Shown piece after piece: positions 48,455-62,169 of a stretch of 64,000 nucleotides of DNA. The stretch spans positions 6,731,028 through 6,795,027 of the forward strand of contig CM067518.1 of the NCBI GenBank assembly GCA_034509495.1, written 5' to 3'. Each line of letters opens with the position of its first letter. Position 1 is the stretch's first letter. Source of the stretch: Acestrorhynchus altus. Its lineage: Eukaryota > Chordata > Actinopteri > Characiformes > Acestrorhynchidae. The translations under genes were made by a program, and so were the position numbers. The notes below the pieces were generated by a model that was not told the DNA's origin, searched no databases, and saw only the letters and a list, made by a program, of their open reading frames with translations.

Positions 48455-49640
48455 TTTCTAAACTGGGATATGTGAAGAGAAGAATTTATTACCATACATA
48501 AGTGTATATTTACAGTATAATTACATTATTATAACTCTTCAAATGGGTCTTATGTTCTCCAGTTCATCATATGGCTTGTTGGCTTTCCAGTAACACAAAA
48601 TACTGAGTTTGTTAAGGACTTTAAAAATATAGTTAAGTTACATTTACTTATAGTTACATTTTTTAAGTATAATTATTAAAAGTAAATTAATAATACTTTC
48701 CCAATTAAATAACATTGAATCTCATAAAATTCTGAGACATTGTATTCGAATTTAATCAATATAAACATCGTCTGCAGCTGTATACTTCTCCCCACTGCTC
48801 CAGGTTGGTAAGACGTGGACACAACCCTGAGCACACATCAGTGAGGCACTAGAACTTGTGCTGTCCTCGGCCAGTTTCCAGCCGTCTCTCCATGTTTATG
48901 AACTGAAAAGTCAGTCATTTCCTCAAAGATTATGGGCCATAATTTCAGGGGTACGTTCTCACTGACTCTCTCGCTTTCCACAAGTCCTGGCCGCATCCAT
49001 GTGATCGTAATTCATGACTGATTACCTTGTTCCTTTCAACATTTAGCCACAACTTACTTGCATGACTCATTGTGGACTACACCACATACCAGAGGAAGAG
49101 AAAGATTTAACCCCAAACTGCATGAGCTCTACTGTGGGCTCACATTTCAGACCCTGCATATATTGCTATATAGAAGAATGAATTCATAACATATTAATAC
49201 AGCTGCAGAAACAAATAAAAGACCAATCCATTTTGTTTAAAATGCAGCTTCTCTGTGTTTTTCCCCAATATTTCCATCATACAAAGCAGAAATTAAAACA
49301 TTATTTTTTGTTGTTTAGATATAAATATCAACTGAATTGTTTTGCAGTATTTGAGATCTACAGCTCCGGAAAAAGTGACCACCCCACATGATCAGTTTCT
49401 CTTTTTTCGCTATTTACAGGCCTGTGTTGGGTGTTGCATTTTTAAGTATTGATCACATTTCACCCAAATGTCAAATAAAAATATTGCTGTTTAGCAGAGG
49501 TGGGTATTTCAGGTCCACGTCAATATCTGCCCCAGGATTTTTTTATGACTACTTGGGTGGCTTAAACATCAGTTTCAAATGTCAATTTAACCATTTACAT
49601 CAGTCTGTTTGTTCCTTGCTTTAATGTGTTTCACTCATAG
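48455..49640. other. intergenic DNA
   Basis: No gene or nameable element seen. Confidence 0.45.
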
Positions 49641-49647
49641 CTCAGTA

Positions 49648-50080
49648 TACACTATATGCCCCCCCTCTCAGCTCGTCTAGTCCCTGTAGAAAATGATTGC
49701 CAATAGAATAGTACTCTCTGGAGCAGATAAACAAAAGCCTATTTTAATGGCACCATGACTAATACCAGGCTAGAAGGGTATAAAGCCCCCCAGCATTAAG
49801 CTGCAGAGGAGTGGGACTTTATTATCTGGAATAACAATGATCTATCCAATAGTTTTTGGATGGGAGGAGATGAGGAGTTTTCGGTTGAGGTGGTTGGTGC
49901 TGATCATCCAACATCCTGACCTCACTAACTGATCTGACCTCACTGTCACTTAAATCCTGATGCCCCAAAATCCAATAGTAAGCCTTCCTAGGACAGTACA
50001 GACAGTTATTCCAACAAAAGCAGGATAAACCCTCTTTTACTACACATGATTTCAGAAGGATCAAGTGAATGAGTAGGTAT
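49648..50080 (-). mobile_element. MITE of the 3.4-kb family (copy 2, reverse)
   Basis: Begins TATACACTATATGCC and carries GCCAATAGAATAGTACTCTC, TAAAGCCCCCCAGCATTAAG and TGATCATCCAACATCCTGAC, the complement of the interior at 3412-3724. Part of the left interior is missing. Confidence 0.75.
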
Positions 50081-51029
50081 CCCAATACTATTGTCCATAC
50101 TTTGCGCAAGCATTGCAATTTGGCAGGGTTACATTTACACAGAGAACAGTAAATGCTGTCGACGTGGTTTTTAACACTTCAGTACTTACATGCTGGCTTT
50201 ATATGACTCAGTCCAGTGGTTCATGCAGTTCATGACCAGCATTATGAGATGATGACTGTGCACATTTTGAGCCAAAGTTGTGCTGATTGGACAAACAACA
50301 AATCTCATGGCAAGGCTGGTGTGCCATGTGTGTTTGTGATTGTTGGAAGGATTGAAAATATCACCGCCCATTAACACTACATTGTGAAATCATCCGTGTG
50401 AAATGACCACCTACAGTGTACTCAGGAGATCAGGTTTAACGCTGAAGGTGGTCATATGACCTGGGTAGGTTTTCTTTGAAATTTTGTTCTGGAGTGCTGG
50501 CATTTGGCCCACTGTCTTCTTTCTAAACCCAGGAGCCTGCATTGACATGTAGATATTGAAACGCTGGATCCATGTATTTTCCACAGCTTTCTAATATCAA
50601 GCTGGCTGTTTGTATATTTCAGGTGCTTTATGTCAGTGGTGGGTGGTGTGGGCAAGCGATTTCAGTATACCCCATGGTGCAGTGAAGTGGTTCTCATCTT
50701 TTTCCAACTCATGGCCCTCCTGTTTATAATTAGGATACATAACAATCCAACTGTATATTTCTTTTGTCTTTCACTTCTCAAGTACTGCCACTGAAATCAT
50801 GAGAATTATAGTTCCTGAATAGCAGCAATGGCAACCTCAAAAATGAGCAGCAAAGATGTGTTGCTAAAATCAGAAGACATATCTCGTTTCAAAATGTGGA
50901 CTTCTTTAATTCTGTTTAAATGCTGTCTCTATATGTCAGACCCTGTGTTGACAATCCACCGGCTTATGGTGTCTGGTTATGTCTGATGTAGTCTGGGCTC
51001 TACTTAGGGGTTTTTAAAATATTTTTTTT

Positions 51030-51120
51030 CTCATTTTGGAAGTGCCAAATGCCCAACCCCATTAGGACTCTCCAGCTTTGATACATTGCAGCTCCCCTAG
51101 CTCAGTCCCCAGCTCCGTTA
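51030..51120. repeat. short dispersed repeat
   Basis: TCTCATTTTGGAAGTGCC ... CCCAACCCCATTAGGACTC shares its order with 54470-54530. Confidence 0.4.
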
Positions 51121-51127
51121 CAATGGC

Positions 51128-51222
51128 TGTGTACACACTATACATTCAAATGTTTCTAATGAATGCATTCAACTTCTTTAAGATGCACCCACTGTTGACA
51201 CTGTTGACACAAATGCACACAC

Positions 51223-51316
<94 letters not shown>

Positions 51317-51680
51317 TCTTGCCCCTGTATAGAATTATTTATTATACAATAGAATGGGACTTCTGGAGTAGCTAAAACTGAACCTACTGGTACTGTGCCT
51401 AATGCCAGGTGTGTTCTAGAAAGGTATAAAACCACAGCATTGAGCTGTGGAGCAGTGGAACTTTGTTCTCTTAAATGATTATGCTCCACCCAATACTTAT
51501 GGGATGAGTTGGGGAGTTAAGGATAAAGTGGGATGGTGATCATCCAACATCCTGACCTCACTATTAATCTTGTCATTCAATGTTCCAAAAATTAGTAGAA
51601 AGCCTTTTCTGGAAGGCAGACACAGTTAAACCACCAAAGGCAGAATAAACGCACTCTTGATTTCAGAAGAAACATATAAC
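51128..51680 (-). mobile_element. MITE of the 3.4-kb family (copy 3, reverse) with internal microsatellite
   Basis: It starts with ACACACTATACATTCAAATG and AATGAATGCATTCAACTTC, and continues after the CA run with ACAATAGAATGGGACTTCTG, GGTATAAAACCACAGCATTG and GGTGATCATCCAACATCCTG. It is more complete than copy 2. Confidence 0.75.
51215..51314. repeat. (CA)n microsatellite, about 100 bp
   Basis: CA dinucleotides with one CG interruption near the left end, lying inside the MITE. Confidence 0.97.
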
Positions 51681-51684
51681 CAGT

Positions 51685-54460
51685 TTAGTTGTGGCTGTTA
51701 TATCCACAGCTTATAACCAGTTTCATGAAAGTTCCTCCATGTAAACACAACCTAAAAGCCAGCATTTAAAGTACAGGAATTCTGAATTCTAACATGCAAA
51801 ACATGTAGAAATCCTTACAATCCCCTGAATAAGCAAAGCCAGGAGCCATAGCAGGCAGATTATGTGTTAGAAGAGTATGCATGTGTGTATTTTAGGGGCC
51901 ACTCAGCACTCTCCAGGGGTAAATCGATCCCACCTGCACATACCCAAGTCAGAGCCTGGTTTATTTAGCCCTGAACTGCTTATCTGCTGCTGTCTGAGAC
52001 TGTTTGTGGAGTAAGATGAAGCAACGAGTCCAGCTGCAGCTTTTATTACATCACGGCACACCAAGGAACCCCCATTCTTCCACTACTTCAGTCTGAAAGC
52101 TTCTTGGCCTGGGTACAAGGGCAGCCTGTGTTCTACTTCTGTACGATTTTATGGCTTTATGGGACCTTTTGCAGTGTGTGGGGAAGTACATTTTACTGCC
52201 CACAAAAGACTTGCCAAGTAGAAACAGAAAAGCCTGAAGAGTTCCTACAGGAAGAGGAAGTTTGAGAACAATTATAGCTTTAAGCCAGTTTTTACATTAA
52301 AAAATGAAATGTATTGTGGTCAAATCTGCATTCCCCCCTCAGATTCAGTTGCAGGTACAAGTGCAGTTGCATTACCGAAGTGTGGTGCCACATCACAATA
52401 TGTAGGTCAATCAGCCATTGTCCACCAATATTATGATGCTTGTACTTAAACTATAGTATCATAGTGCTGGTCGTCAAGGTTTCATCAGTAATAAAGGGTT
52501 ACTTCTGTAAAATACTAAACGTGATATTGTTCATTCAGGATTATTGGACAAGCAGAGATGAAATTCTACATGGTCAGAATAAATACCAAATCAATTAGGA
52601 ACTGACAGGGGAATCAACTAATCACATTTTGATTGGGTGGGACCAGTTTCAAAGTCTTATGTAGATCACTGCCTGTGAATTTGAGGGTTGGCCTAAGCAT
52701 GATTGAGTTACTTGTTAGAAATGGGAATCACTGGTAGTGGCTCTGTGTCTGGGCTTTTTACTGGACAAAATACAATATATGTTAATGTAATTTACAAGAC
52801 TCAGACTAATCATTGGATATTTGTGTTTAAAAGGAAATGGCCCTTTGCCTTTAGCTTTATGTTAATATACTACTAGAGTTCCATACTAGTGCTAGTTCAA
52901 ATTAGGACCACACTGTCGGAGGGTTCCCCGAGAAATTTGTTATGAAAATGTTGTAAAAAAAGCTTGTATGAAGTCAGGGTTATCATAAGAAGGCAGGGTT
53001 ACGTCTGAATGAATTGACTGACAACATTGGCTGGAAGACAGTCTGCAGGACCTTTCTGTCTGTTACTTTGAGTATTAGTAGTAGTGGCCTGGTATTACTG
53101 TTGTCAGGCAGCGATCTACCAACATCATACTATTATTTATCCCTTTTTCATAGCTTTTGTCATGTCATGTCATGTTGCTCTGTTGGTCACATTAACAGAC
53201 ACTCTGTACAACATTTTATCAATATATCTGATGTGTAAAATGACCAATGTGATCTAATTATTTGTTAACCAGTCAGCTAATGTTAGTGTAGTTAGACCTA
53301 CTGTACTCACTCAATCTTGAAAAAATTAGTTTTTTCTTTTTTTTACCATGTAAATAAATTACATACATATATACATGTTTCTTCTTTTCATCATCAATGA
53401 TGCGTGCTGACTCTCTTGCAGCAGTAGCTTGAGGGTTAAACTGGTTTGTAGTGGCTTTGGTTCATGTCAGCAGCATAGAGAGCAAAGAGAGCTGATGTCT
53501 GGGTCTGTAATTTGATGGAAATGTAAATTGTTTTGTAATAAAATACATGAACTACACATAAACTAGACAAACTGGGTATTCAGGGGAAACATCCTATCAA
53601 ATAAGAAGGCATGTCTGCCTCTGCCTGTAGTCTCTGCTGCACACGTTATGCTTAAAAATTGGACAATTTTAGCTTCATTTTTGCTTCATTGGCTTTTGCC
53701 GCACAGAAGAGGAAGACTCAGGGAGATTTGGGATGCAGGTAACTGCCCCGAAGAGCTCTGTGCGGCAGCATAACCCACCAGTATTACAACATGCCTGACC
53801 TAAGACCCTGCTCCTATAGTTTCTTTATCGTTCCAGGGGAGAGAGAGGGAAAGAGGAAGGAGGGACTGTTCCATACTTCCTGACCCTCACTGTCACTTCA
53901 CTGACCTTTAACCTCAAGGCTATTAGAGGATCTTTCTTAGGTGCCAGAATGTCTGCACAAACTACCCTACATTTTACCTCTGAATGGCAAATTACAAGTT
54001 AGATACAATAAAACAACAGAATGATTATTCAATTCCCTACAGAATGAAATCAGGTAAGCCATGTATTCTACAGTCATTGATTCCACTTGGAATTATAAAC
54101 AAAACATTTAACCAAACCAAAAAAGTCAGAACCATTTATAGCTAATTCAAATAGCTCTGCTCAAATTTAGTCTAGACAAAGTTTATTTAAGCAAAAACAA
54201 ACAGTAAAGGCATTTGCCTGTATTTTAATCATGTGCACTGCATTGCTTTTGGTGTGACATAAGCTTAAAAGTCATGGATTTGCCACTGATTTTCACAGAT
54301 AGAGATACTATGCTACAAACACAATAAATTAAGTACCCATCAATGTTGTCTGAATAACCAAGCTTTTCAACATAAATGTATAAAAAATATTTGTGCATAA
54401 AAAAAATATTTAGGACCTCTCTTGTTGTTTTACATGGGGGTTTGTTGTAACGCTGCATGA
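51685..54460. other. intergenic DNA
   Basis: No gene or clear element seen. A short CATGT repetition lies at about 53160-53175. Confidence 0.45.
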
Positions 54461-54464
54461 GCAT

Positions 54465-54855
54465 TTTTTCCCCCTCATTTTGGAAACGTCAATTACCCAA
54501 CCCTTTTAGGACTCCTTTAGGACTCCCCCAGCACATATGATGCTCCTGACAAGAAGAGGGTGAAGACAAGCACATGCTTCCTTACAAGGCCAGACATCAC
54601 CTCATTTTGAACTGCTGCCATTGCGTTATTGCTGGGTAGCCAATACAATGGCTAACAGACAATCATGCCAACCAATGGGTGTGATGTGAGGAGAGGGCGC
54701 CATCTACCCAACTGGACGCCATCTATTCTATTGGGTGTCATCTATCTATTGTCATTGCCAATTTTGCTCTCTCAGGATTCTCTTGGGATTCAAAACAGTG
54801 ATCCTTGAATCATGGTGCTAGCACATTTGACCGCTGAACCACTCAGAGCCCCTTC
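54465..54855. repeat. dispersed repeat, SINE-like end
   Basis: CCTCATTTTGGAAACGTCAA ... TTAGGACTC resembles 51.03 kb. The right end (GGGATTCAAAACAGTGATCC ... GACCGCTGAACCACTCAGAG) looks like a reversed tRNA-type promoter region. Class uncertain. Confidence 0.4.
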
Positions 54856-54859
54856 ACCA

Positions 54860-57100
54860 TAAATAGTTTACATTCTTCAGAATATAACACACACATCATG
54901 AAAAAATTACTTTTATTTTACAAAGTAGAGTAAAGATCCTTCAGATAAGTGACCATTGTTAGACAGCTGACTCAAAAGATCTGGCGGACTAATGATTGTG
55001 TTAGACATACACAAGATGTGCAATATGAGAACATAGGAGGTTGTCTGAATATAAGGCAGAATTATAACGTCTTGAAAAAGAATAGGTAAAGAGGAGAACC
55101 CCTGTATTTCATAATATCCTGTTGTGTTTGGCCATATCAGTCCCTGCTCAATGCCAGGCCTTCAGACTGCTTGTACTGCACAAGCAATTTCAGCTGTTAC
55201 CTCTTATCATGTCTCATGTTTACTCTTGGCTTCACATAACAGCTCACAGATGTCCACAGCCTACCTTTTATCCTGAGTGGGGGGAACAAGGCTATTATTC
55301 AATACCACTGATGATGCTATTAAGCTCAGTCAGGTTTTTTAAAAAGCAGAAGCAGGGACCCCATCAAACCAGCTCCATCACCCTCCTCCTCCCACTCACC
55401 TTTAAGACATATTAGCATACTTATTGTCATTTTTGGTATGTGTCCTGGTTGCAAGAGTCTTGTCTAGAGAGTGTAACCATGAATTTCCTTAAGGGCAAAC
55501 AGTGAGTGAGCGAGTATGATAGGTTGGTGAGGTAATTTTGGCTTTTAATAATATTTTTTATAATATTTATCATAGGCTTTACAAAACTACCACTGGCTAT
55601 TTGTTCCACTTTGTGTTACCTTCCTCTGACAGACCGTTTCTAAAATGCTTTTGATGAAAACGTTTCTACAAATCCCCCAGAAAACACAAATCTGATTATT
55701 TTTCCAATTTTATTTTTTTTTATCTAAGTAGCATCCTATAAGGTACCAACATCTGAACACAGACACTAATCCTTTCTTTTATGTTTCAGGCTTAACAATG
55801 ATGCCTGTAAAGTCTTTTGGCTTCCGTAAGATAATACAACCTCTTACCTCAAGACATAAGCAGCAGTTATCTCTCATTTTTTCACCGTACAACGAACCAC
55901 AAATTAGGCTTTTCCCCCAAAAATGCACTCATGTTATTAAAGGGGAATCCCACTGTTTTGTTAAAACTTCTTAACGTAATTCAAGGTTTTAGATGTAAAC
56001 AACGGCCTCTTTTCCACTGCAGGGCCAAATGGTTACTAACACTGTGTTGTATTGTTCCATGCCAGCACAGAGTCTTAGACCAGTTATGGTTTCTTTTTCC
56101 ATTTACTGTATTGCTAAATCAAGACCAGGAAGGCTTAACTTCATTTCTGTTAATGTAATCTGTTCCAACAATAACAGTAGTTTCCAAAGAAGCCAAATCC
56201 TCATTTCTTCAAACTGTTTTATTCTTTACTCTTGCACTACAAATACAACACTAATAAAAACAATACTAATTATAGATGTGGTATACCAAATAATGAATTC
56301 CAACAAGTCTATTTGAAATTAACTTAGTGAGGCTTACCACAAGAGTTTAACAACTTTGACATGCAGTTTACGCTACACTAATGGAGAGCTGTAGCCTTGT
56401 TAGCTGCATTGGCACCATAGTCTTCTACAGGCTAATTTATGCCATTTTCTGTATTTAAAATATCAATAAACATAAATATACAAAAAAAAAAAAGAATATT
56501 GTGAAGCCCATCAATGAATCCCTACATCACAGAACATTTCTGTGGCCCCATGTACCAGTGGAAAGAGCCAATCAGAGTAGTTAGGTGTGAAATGCTCTAT
56601 TCTAGAGAATGGAGTAATCTGATCCAGTGAGTTGGGATTGGGTCCAATCCAGGCATTTATAATGGATCAAATATTGGCTTTGTAATCCAATTGTGAACCT
56701 TAGGGGTCTTCTTTGTTTCAGAGTGCCCTCTGGGCACATATATGTTTCTCAGCTGCAGCAGTAAGATGCTTCCCAGAAGGTAAAGAACAATTTCCATATT
56801 CACTGATTGTCATTTCCAAACTGACAAACAGCAAAATGGAGATGCATGGTGACAGAAAAGTTGTGCATCTATAGTGCAGGTATCTTAGTTTAGTGCATCT
56901 AAAAAAATATAATATCTTAAAATGTGTGTTCAGAATTTCATTTTAAAAGGTAAACTGGTATATTTAGATATTATTACATGTTAGGGAAATATTTCAAACC
57001 CTTTTTGTTTTATTTCTATCTTTATGGCTTATAGCTCATTAAAATCAGCTCATGAATGTAGAATATCCAATTTTTCAAATATTTGTTTTGGGCTTGAATA
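54860..57100. other. intergenic DNA
   Basis: No gene seen. A repeat shared with 44.74-44.80 kb lies at about 56605-56680, and an A-run at 56482-56493. Confidence 0.45.
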
Positions 57101-57106
57101 CAAAAG

Positions 57107-57168
57107 CATCCATCCGTCCATCCATCCATCCATCCATCCATCCATCCATCCATCCATCCATCCATCCA
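57107..57168. repeat. (CATC)n microsatellite
   Basis: About 15 CATC units with one CGTC variant. Confidence 0.96.
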
Positions 57169-57169
57169 C

Positions 57170-58490
57170 CAACTGCTTATCTGGGGTCCGGGTAGCGGGG
57201 GCTGTAACCTAAGACCAAGACCTCCTTCTCCCCATCCACCTCTTCCACTTTATAAATAAATATAACATATGACAGTTTATATTTGTGATATAAATTATGA
57301 ACAAAAAAATTGGCATATTATTTTTTTGGGATGCACTACTAAATTTATCCACACCACAGTGATGAGGAGGGTTGTGCTGTACAGATTGTGACCTCTGGCT
57401 GTTATTGCCAGCATTCTAAAGAAATCAGAATGTATGTAATTCCCTATAATACAGCATTTCATTTTGTGTCTTCTTAATGAAGAGATAAAAAGGGAAGATG
57501 TTAATGTTTAAAGTCCACCAGTGCTACCAGATAAAAAGACCATTTATGTTAGACATGCAGGACGTTACATATGAAAATACATAAGTAAATACACAGGTAA
57601 CAAGTTCATTATAAGGCAGAATTATAGCTTCCATAAACAGGTTAGGAGTTCATGCAGACACTGACAGTTTTGAAGTGAATTACAAATCATGACTGCAGAT
57701 CAAGCGGGATGACAACAATATTTATGTCGAATTTCTCAGGGCTTTTACAAGCGCATGGAAAGTAAGAACAAGGGAGTTGTCTGTGTTGGAATTTCAAGGA
57801 GGGTGGAAATTGAATGAATGGGTTCCATGATATGAAGAAATGGTAGCTGAAAATGGACTCTTTTAGGAAGAAATGCCATATTTTGCCATATATGGTCTTA
57901 TGCTGAAAATTCAGAGAGAAACACAGTCCATGTCTATGAGATGATGGAGGGATAAGGAGATGCATATTATGCATATCAGATCTCAGGTCAGGATTCTTCA
58001 AATCAGATTTGGTGGATGTAGTTAAAAAATGTATTGCACAGAGAAATCTGTACAACTGGATACCGATGATACATAAAAAAGTACCGGATACAATCATGTG
58101 CTTTTGTGCACAGCTCTGACTCATTAGTTAACAACTATTAAACAGATAATGAGGTTTGTTGCATTGGGATTCTATCTTGTAAAATGCAAGAATGATCAGA
58201 ACAGTATGTCCAGATATGTAGTGGATATCTGATGAAGGAAAAATGGAATACGAGTTTATTTGCTCTTGATCCAAAAGTAGCGTTTATTAAATTTAGTGAT
58301 TATAACTTGAGAACCCCAGCAATATGATACATTTGGAGACTTTTTGAACATTGTGCTAAGACACAACAACCATGGGCTGCTTAAATCAGCTGTCTGAACT
58401 GAGCGGCAATTGATATTAAAGTGCTTTCATCTACCCTGTCCAAAATTCTTTAAGAAATGTCAATTAAGGGCAACCGTGGAACAGGAAGTC
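57170..58490. other. intergenic DNA
   Basis: No gene recognised. The minus-strand frame at 57687-58124 (145 codons) shows no domain or exon structure. Confidence 0.45.
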
Positions 58491-58491
58491 C

Positions 58492-58543
58492 ACGGTCGCT
58501 CTGGATAAGGGCGTCTGCTAAATGTTGTAAATGTAAATGTAAT
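58492..58543 (+). repeat. SINE/L2 3' tail
   Basis: GGTCGCTCTGGATAAGGGCG, TCTGCTAAATG, then TGTAAA repeats, as at 47.4 kb. Confidence 0.85.
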
Positions 58544-58634
58544 TCCCAGCCTTATGCAGCTCGTGGCCTATTGAACCTTCACAAAATGTTCTGCAGCCCA
58601 CACAAAAACTTTAATCGACCATTTAAAATCTAAT

Positions 58635-58823
58635 CAGGGGTCACTAACCCTGCTTCTGGAGAACTACCTTTCTGCTGGTTTCAGCTCTAATCAAAATCTA
58701 ACACACCTCATTCAGCCATTCAGTCGCTGATGAGTTTGATCAGGTGTGTAGATTAGGGTTGAATCTAAAGTCTGCTAAAAGGTGTACTTGTAGTTCTGCA
58801 GGAGCACAGTTTGTGACAACTGG
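58635..58823. mobile_element. palindromic MITE
   Basis: The left arm (CTTCTGGAGAACTAC, TCTAATCAAAATCTAACACACC) pairs with the inverted right arm (GGTGTGTAGATTAGGGTT, GTAGTTCTGCAGGAGCA). Confidence 0.65.
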
Positions 58824-58948
58824 TCTAAACAAATATGAATGTATCACAGTTGTATTTTATTATTTTAAGAAACCAATAAAATTCAGTGGAAGCATATTTT
58901 ACAAAACTAATGTTTTTATTACATCAGATGTAATGTGTCTCTGTATAT

Positions 58949-59080
<132 letters not shown>

Positions 59081-59084
59081 CCCT

Positions 59085-59670
59085 AACTTTTATATTTGTT
59101 GCTGTATTTGCTGTTTTTAGGACTCTTTAACAACATGTCCAAGTAAAACTAATGAAATGTAATTTATTTAACACACATGCATATGCACATTTACAGATGA
59201 AACCCAGACAAGCAGAAACTAAATGTTTTGAACAGAGCAACTAAGGTAATTGCATCACCTGAACCTGTAACCCAAATCTAATCCTCACCCAAACCCTAAT
59301 CAAAGTAAAATTGGTCATTCCTACTGTATTTGTCAGTTAAATCCTATTTTAGAAGCTGAAAAATCAGCAGGGCCCATTTCCCAACTATGTGTTTATGTGT
59401 GTTCTTGCGTGACAGTATCTTCTATTGCCCAAATTGCCTGCCAAAAATGTTTCACCTCCAAGAACTGAGGACACATCAATTGGTAATTTCCAAACAAGAA
59501 CCTAGCATGTATCACTGCCAAAAGATGTGGCTAACTGTAGTTTTTTGATTATGTATCTTTTTATTTATTTAAAATTAAGTGGAAAATGGTGAATGAATGA
59601 ATCTTAAATGAATATTAATGTTGATCTTTGATATTAATGTTGAGATTTTTTGGATCATTCATATTAAAAG
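59085..59670. other. intergenic DNA
   Basis: No gene or element seen. Confidence 0.45.
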
Positions 59671-59672
59671 AG

Positions 59673-59774
<102 letters not shown>

Positions 59775-61540
59775 TTATGTGTAGAGGTAGCTTTTCTTTG
59801 TTCTGGGTTACAGTCATTTTGCAGAACAGTTAGCTTACATTCTTGCTTTGTTCCCTCAGTTGACCCCCATAACCTCCCTAAATCACCTGAAAGCCTCATC
59901 ACACTGGTGACTTGTGCAGTTTCAACTTTGTTGTCAGCACTGATTACATGCATCACTGTGTCTTCCTTTGGAACACTTCCATTTTTCCTCCCACATTCTT
60001 TCCTGTAGTATTATACCCAGCCTCACTCATCCTCCTAACATATGTTACAATAAAAATGTCCACTGACAGTCCATAAAAGCCCAATTCTCTCACATACACA
60101 CTATCTTTGCAAAGTCTCTGTTTTTCAATATTATTATGTCAATTTTGTTGCATGTACAAGAAAATAACACAAAAACTCTACTTCTTAGTAGAAGTACAAC
60201 TGTATGAATAGAATTTAAGATGTGGCAAAATGTGAATAAAATTATAGATGATTTCATACAAATTCAGAAAGCTTTAGAAAGTATGAAATTGTATAAAAAA
60301 TTAACTCTCGGAGCCAGAGAAGAAATTGCTACTAACAAAAAACATACATATCATTGTGATATTGTGTCATTCTGCCCCAACTGTTTGGTCATTCTACACA
60401 AAAGCTGTTATATTTTATTAGTATCAATGAAAGGAAATGAACACTCAAGTTCTGTTTATAAATGCTATAAAGTAGAAATTCATCACAGACATGCTGTTAT
60501 TCACAACACATATTGACTTGTGGTGTTCTTTTACTTTTTCAACAGTTCCAGAAAAAGAAATAAAAGAAATAATGAATTGAGGCATGAATGTAATTCATAT
60601 AAATAAATCAAATTATAATTCCTTAAGTTTCCTAAGCAGTTTATTGCCACATCACAGTAACCATCTCCGCTCACTCACAGCCGACAGCTCCTTCTCCAGC
60701 CCCTTACTCAGATCATCACTTACTCAGATAAACTCTACTCACACTGTATAGCTGGTAGCTGCTTCTCCAGTTCCTTACACATTAAAGTCCATTTCTTGTC
60801 CATGTATTTCATTACTGTAGTCTCACAAACCTGGAGACATACACACCCAGGCTTAATGCCAACAAACTTGTATTTATTCGCACAGTGCACAAGCAGATAA
60901 TCCCCAAACCATTTATTTAACTGTCTGTATACTTTGAGGATTTTTAAAAAATGGTTTTGAGATTCCACCCTAAGTGGTTTGGCTAGCCTAATCGAGGACT
61001 GACTTCCTCAATAAACTGCAACAATCACATTGTATTAATCCTATTGTTTTGCCCTTTTTTCCTCAAGGCATTCATGTTACCTACTAAAGCAATTGCTGAT
61101 GTTATTTACTTACCAGTGCTGTTCCATGGAATTATACAGTGTTTGAGAAAGAAAGGGCTGTAGTGGCGACATAACAGCATGGTTTGAATGCTTCTCAACC
61201 AATCAGCTTGTGTGGCTGGAACTAACAGTTGTATAATGTAAATTATTTTGCTCTTTTCATGCAAAAAATTCACTGATTTCCAAAAGGCTTAAAGGTAAAG
61301 ATTCTACATTGCTGTGGGATGACCTTTTTCCTCTGTCACCAGTTAGAAAACCTTAAAAAAGGACCAAAACAAAAAAATTGAGCACAGTTTGTATCCAGGT
61401 AAGAGTCTTTCAGTTCTTTCCTTTATGATGATGTTTTGGGACTGTGAGAGTCATGGCATTTTGAGGTTTTATGTTCCTGCTGTAGAAGCCATCCTATCTT
61501 AATCATCAGGTTTTTTTAACCTACTTCTGGAACTTGATGG
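59775..61540. other. intergenic DNA
   Basis: No gene recognised. The frames at 60220-60516 and 60735-60968 lack known motifs. Confidence 0.45.
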
Positions 61541-61544
61541 TAAT

Positions 61545-62165
61545 TCATTGAATGAATACTTTTTTTCTGTCAGTGAAATGCTCTTTGGGTTACTGGCTGT
61601 AAGCCCAAAGCATGATCAATCCACCCCTGTGTATTACAATTAGAGAGGTGATCTTTTCACAAAATTCTTCTCCCTCTTTCTTAAAACATTTAAGAAAACA
61701 TTTGCCAAATTAGGTTGGAACGTGCTATTTTTACATAATTGGTACACAGGACATTTTGCAGGTTTTGGTGCAGAATGATGCACCACTACTCCAGAGTCTA
61801 CTAAACCTTTGCAAGGTCTTTTTGCTTTTCAAAAGGAGTTTTTGATTTGTATTTCTAGCAATCCTATAAGCAGTTCAATCGGAAAGGATTTTCTTGGTCA
61901 CCTAGACTTGAACTTGACCGCCACCATACCTGTTAAATGACAATTCTTAATTGCATTGTGAGTTTAAGAAAATGCTACCTGAAATCTCTATATTATCTTC
62001 TTAAAGCCTACTCTAGCTTTGTGGTTATTTTTGAATGTCAGAGTAATATGCAGCTGCTTAGAGGAACACATGCCTGTTGATAGTTAGGACAAAGTTTCCA
62101 GAGTATTTATAAAGGTTTTTTCTCCTGGTGTTTCCTAATGATGACTGTGAACAAGCTGTAGCAAA
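61545..62165 (-). mobile_element. Tc1-like transposon fossil
   Basis: The minus strand from about 62074 reads MCSSKQLHITLTF, then GFKKII, RFQVAFS and LTGMVAVKFKSR, which is the N-terminal DNA-binding region of a Tc1-type transposase. In-frame stops follow RKII-like, VAFS and KSR segments. The downstream part around 61600-61660 is shared with 44.45-44.57 kb. No complete ends are visible. Confidence 0.8.
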
Positions 62166-62169
62166 TGAA

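Noticed and set aside
57687..58124. 145-codon minus-strand frame as a gene
   Set aside because: There is no domain, no splice-linked neighbour exon and no composition difference from the surrounding AT-rich DNA.
60735..60968. 77-codon minus-strand frame, possible transposase piece
   Set aside because: It has some helical, charged character but no motif that I could tie to a family.
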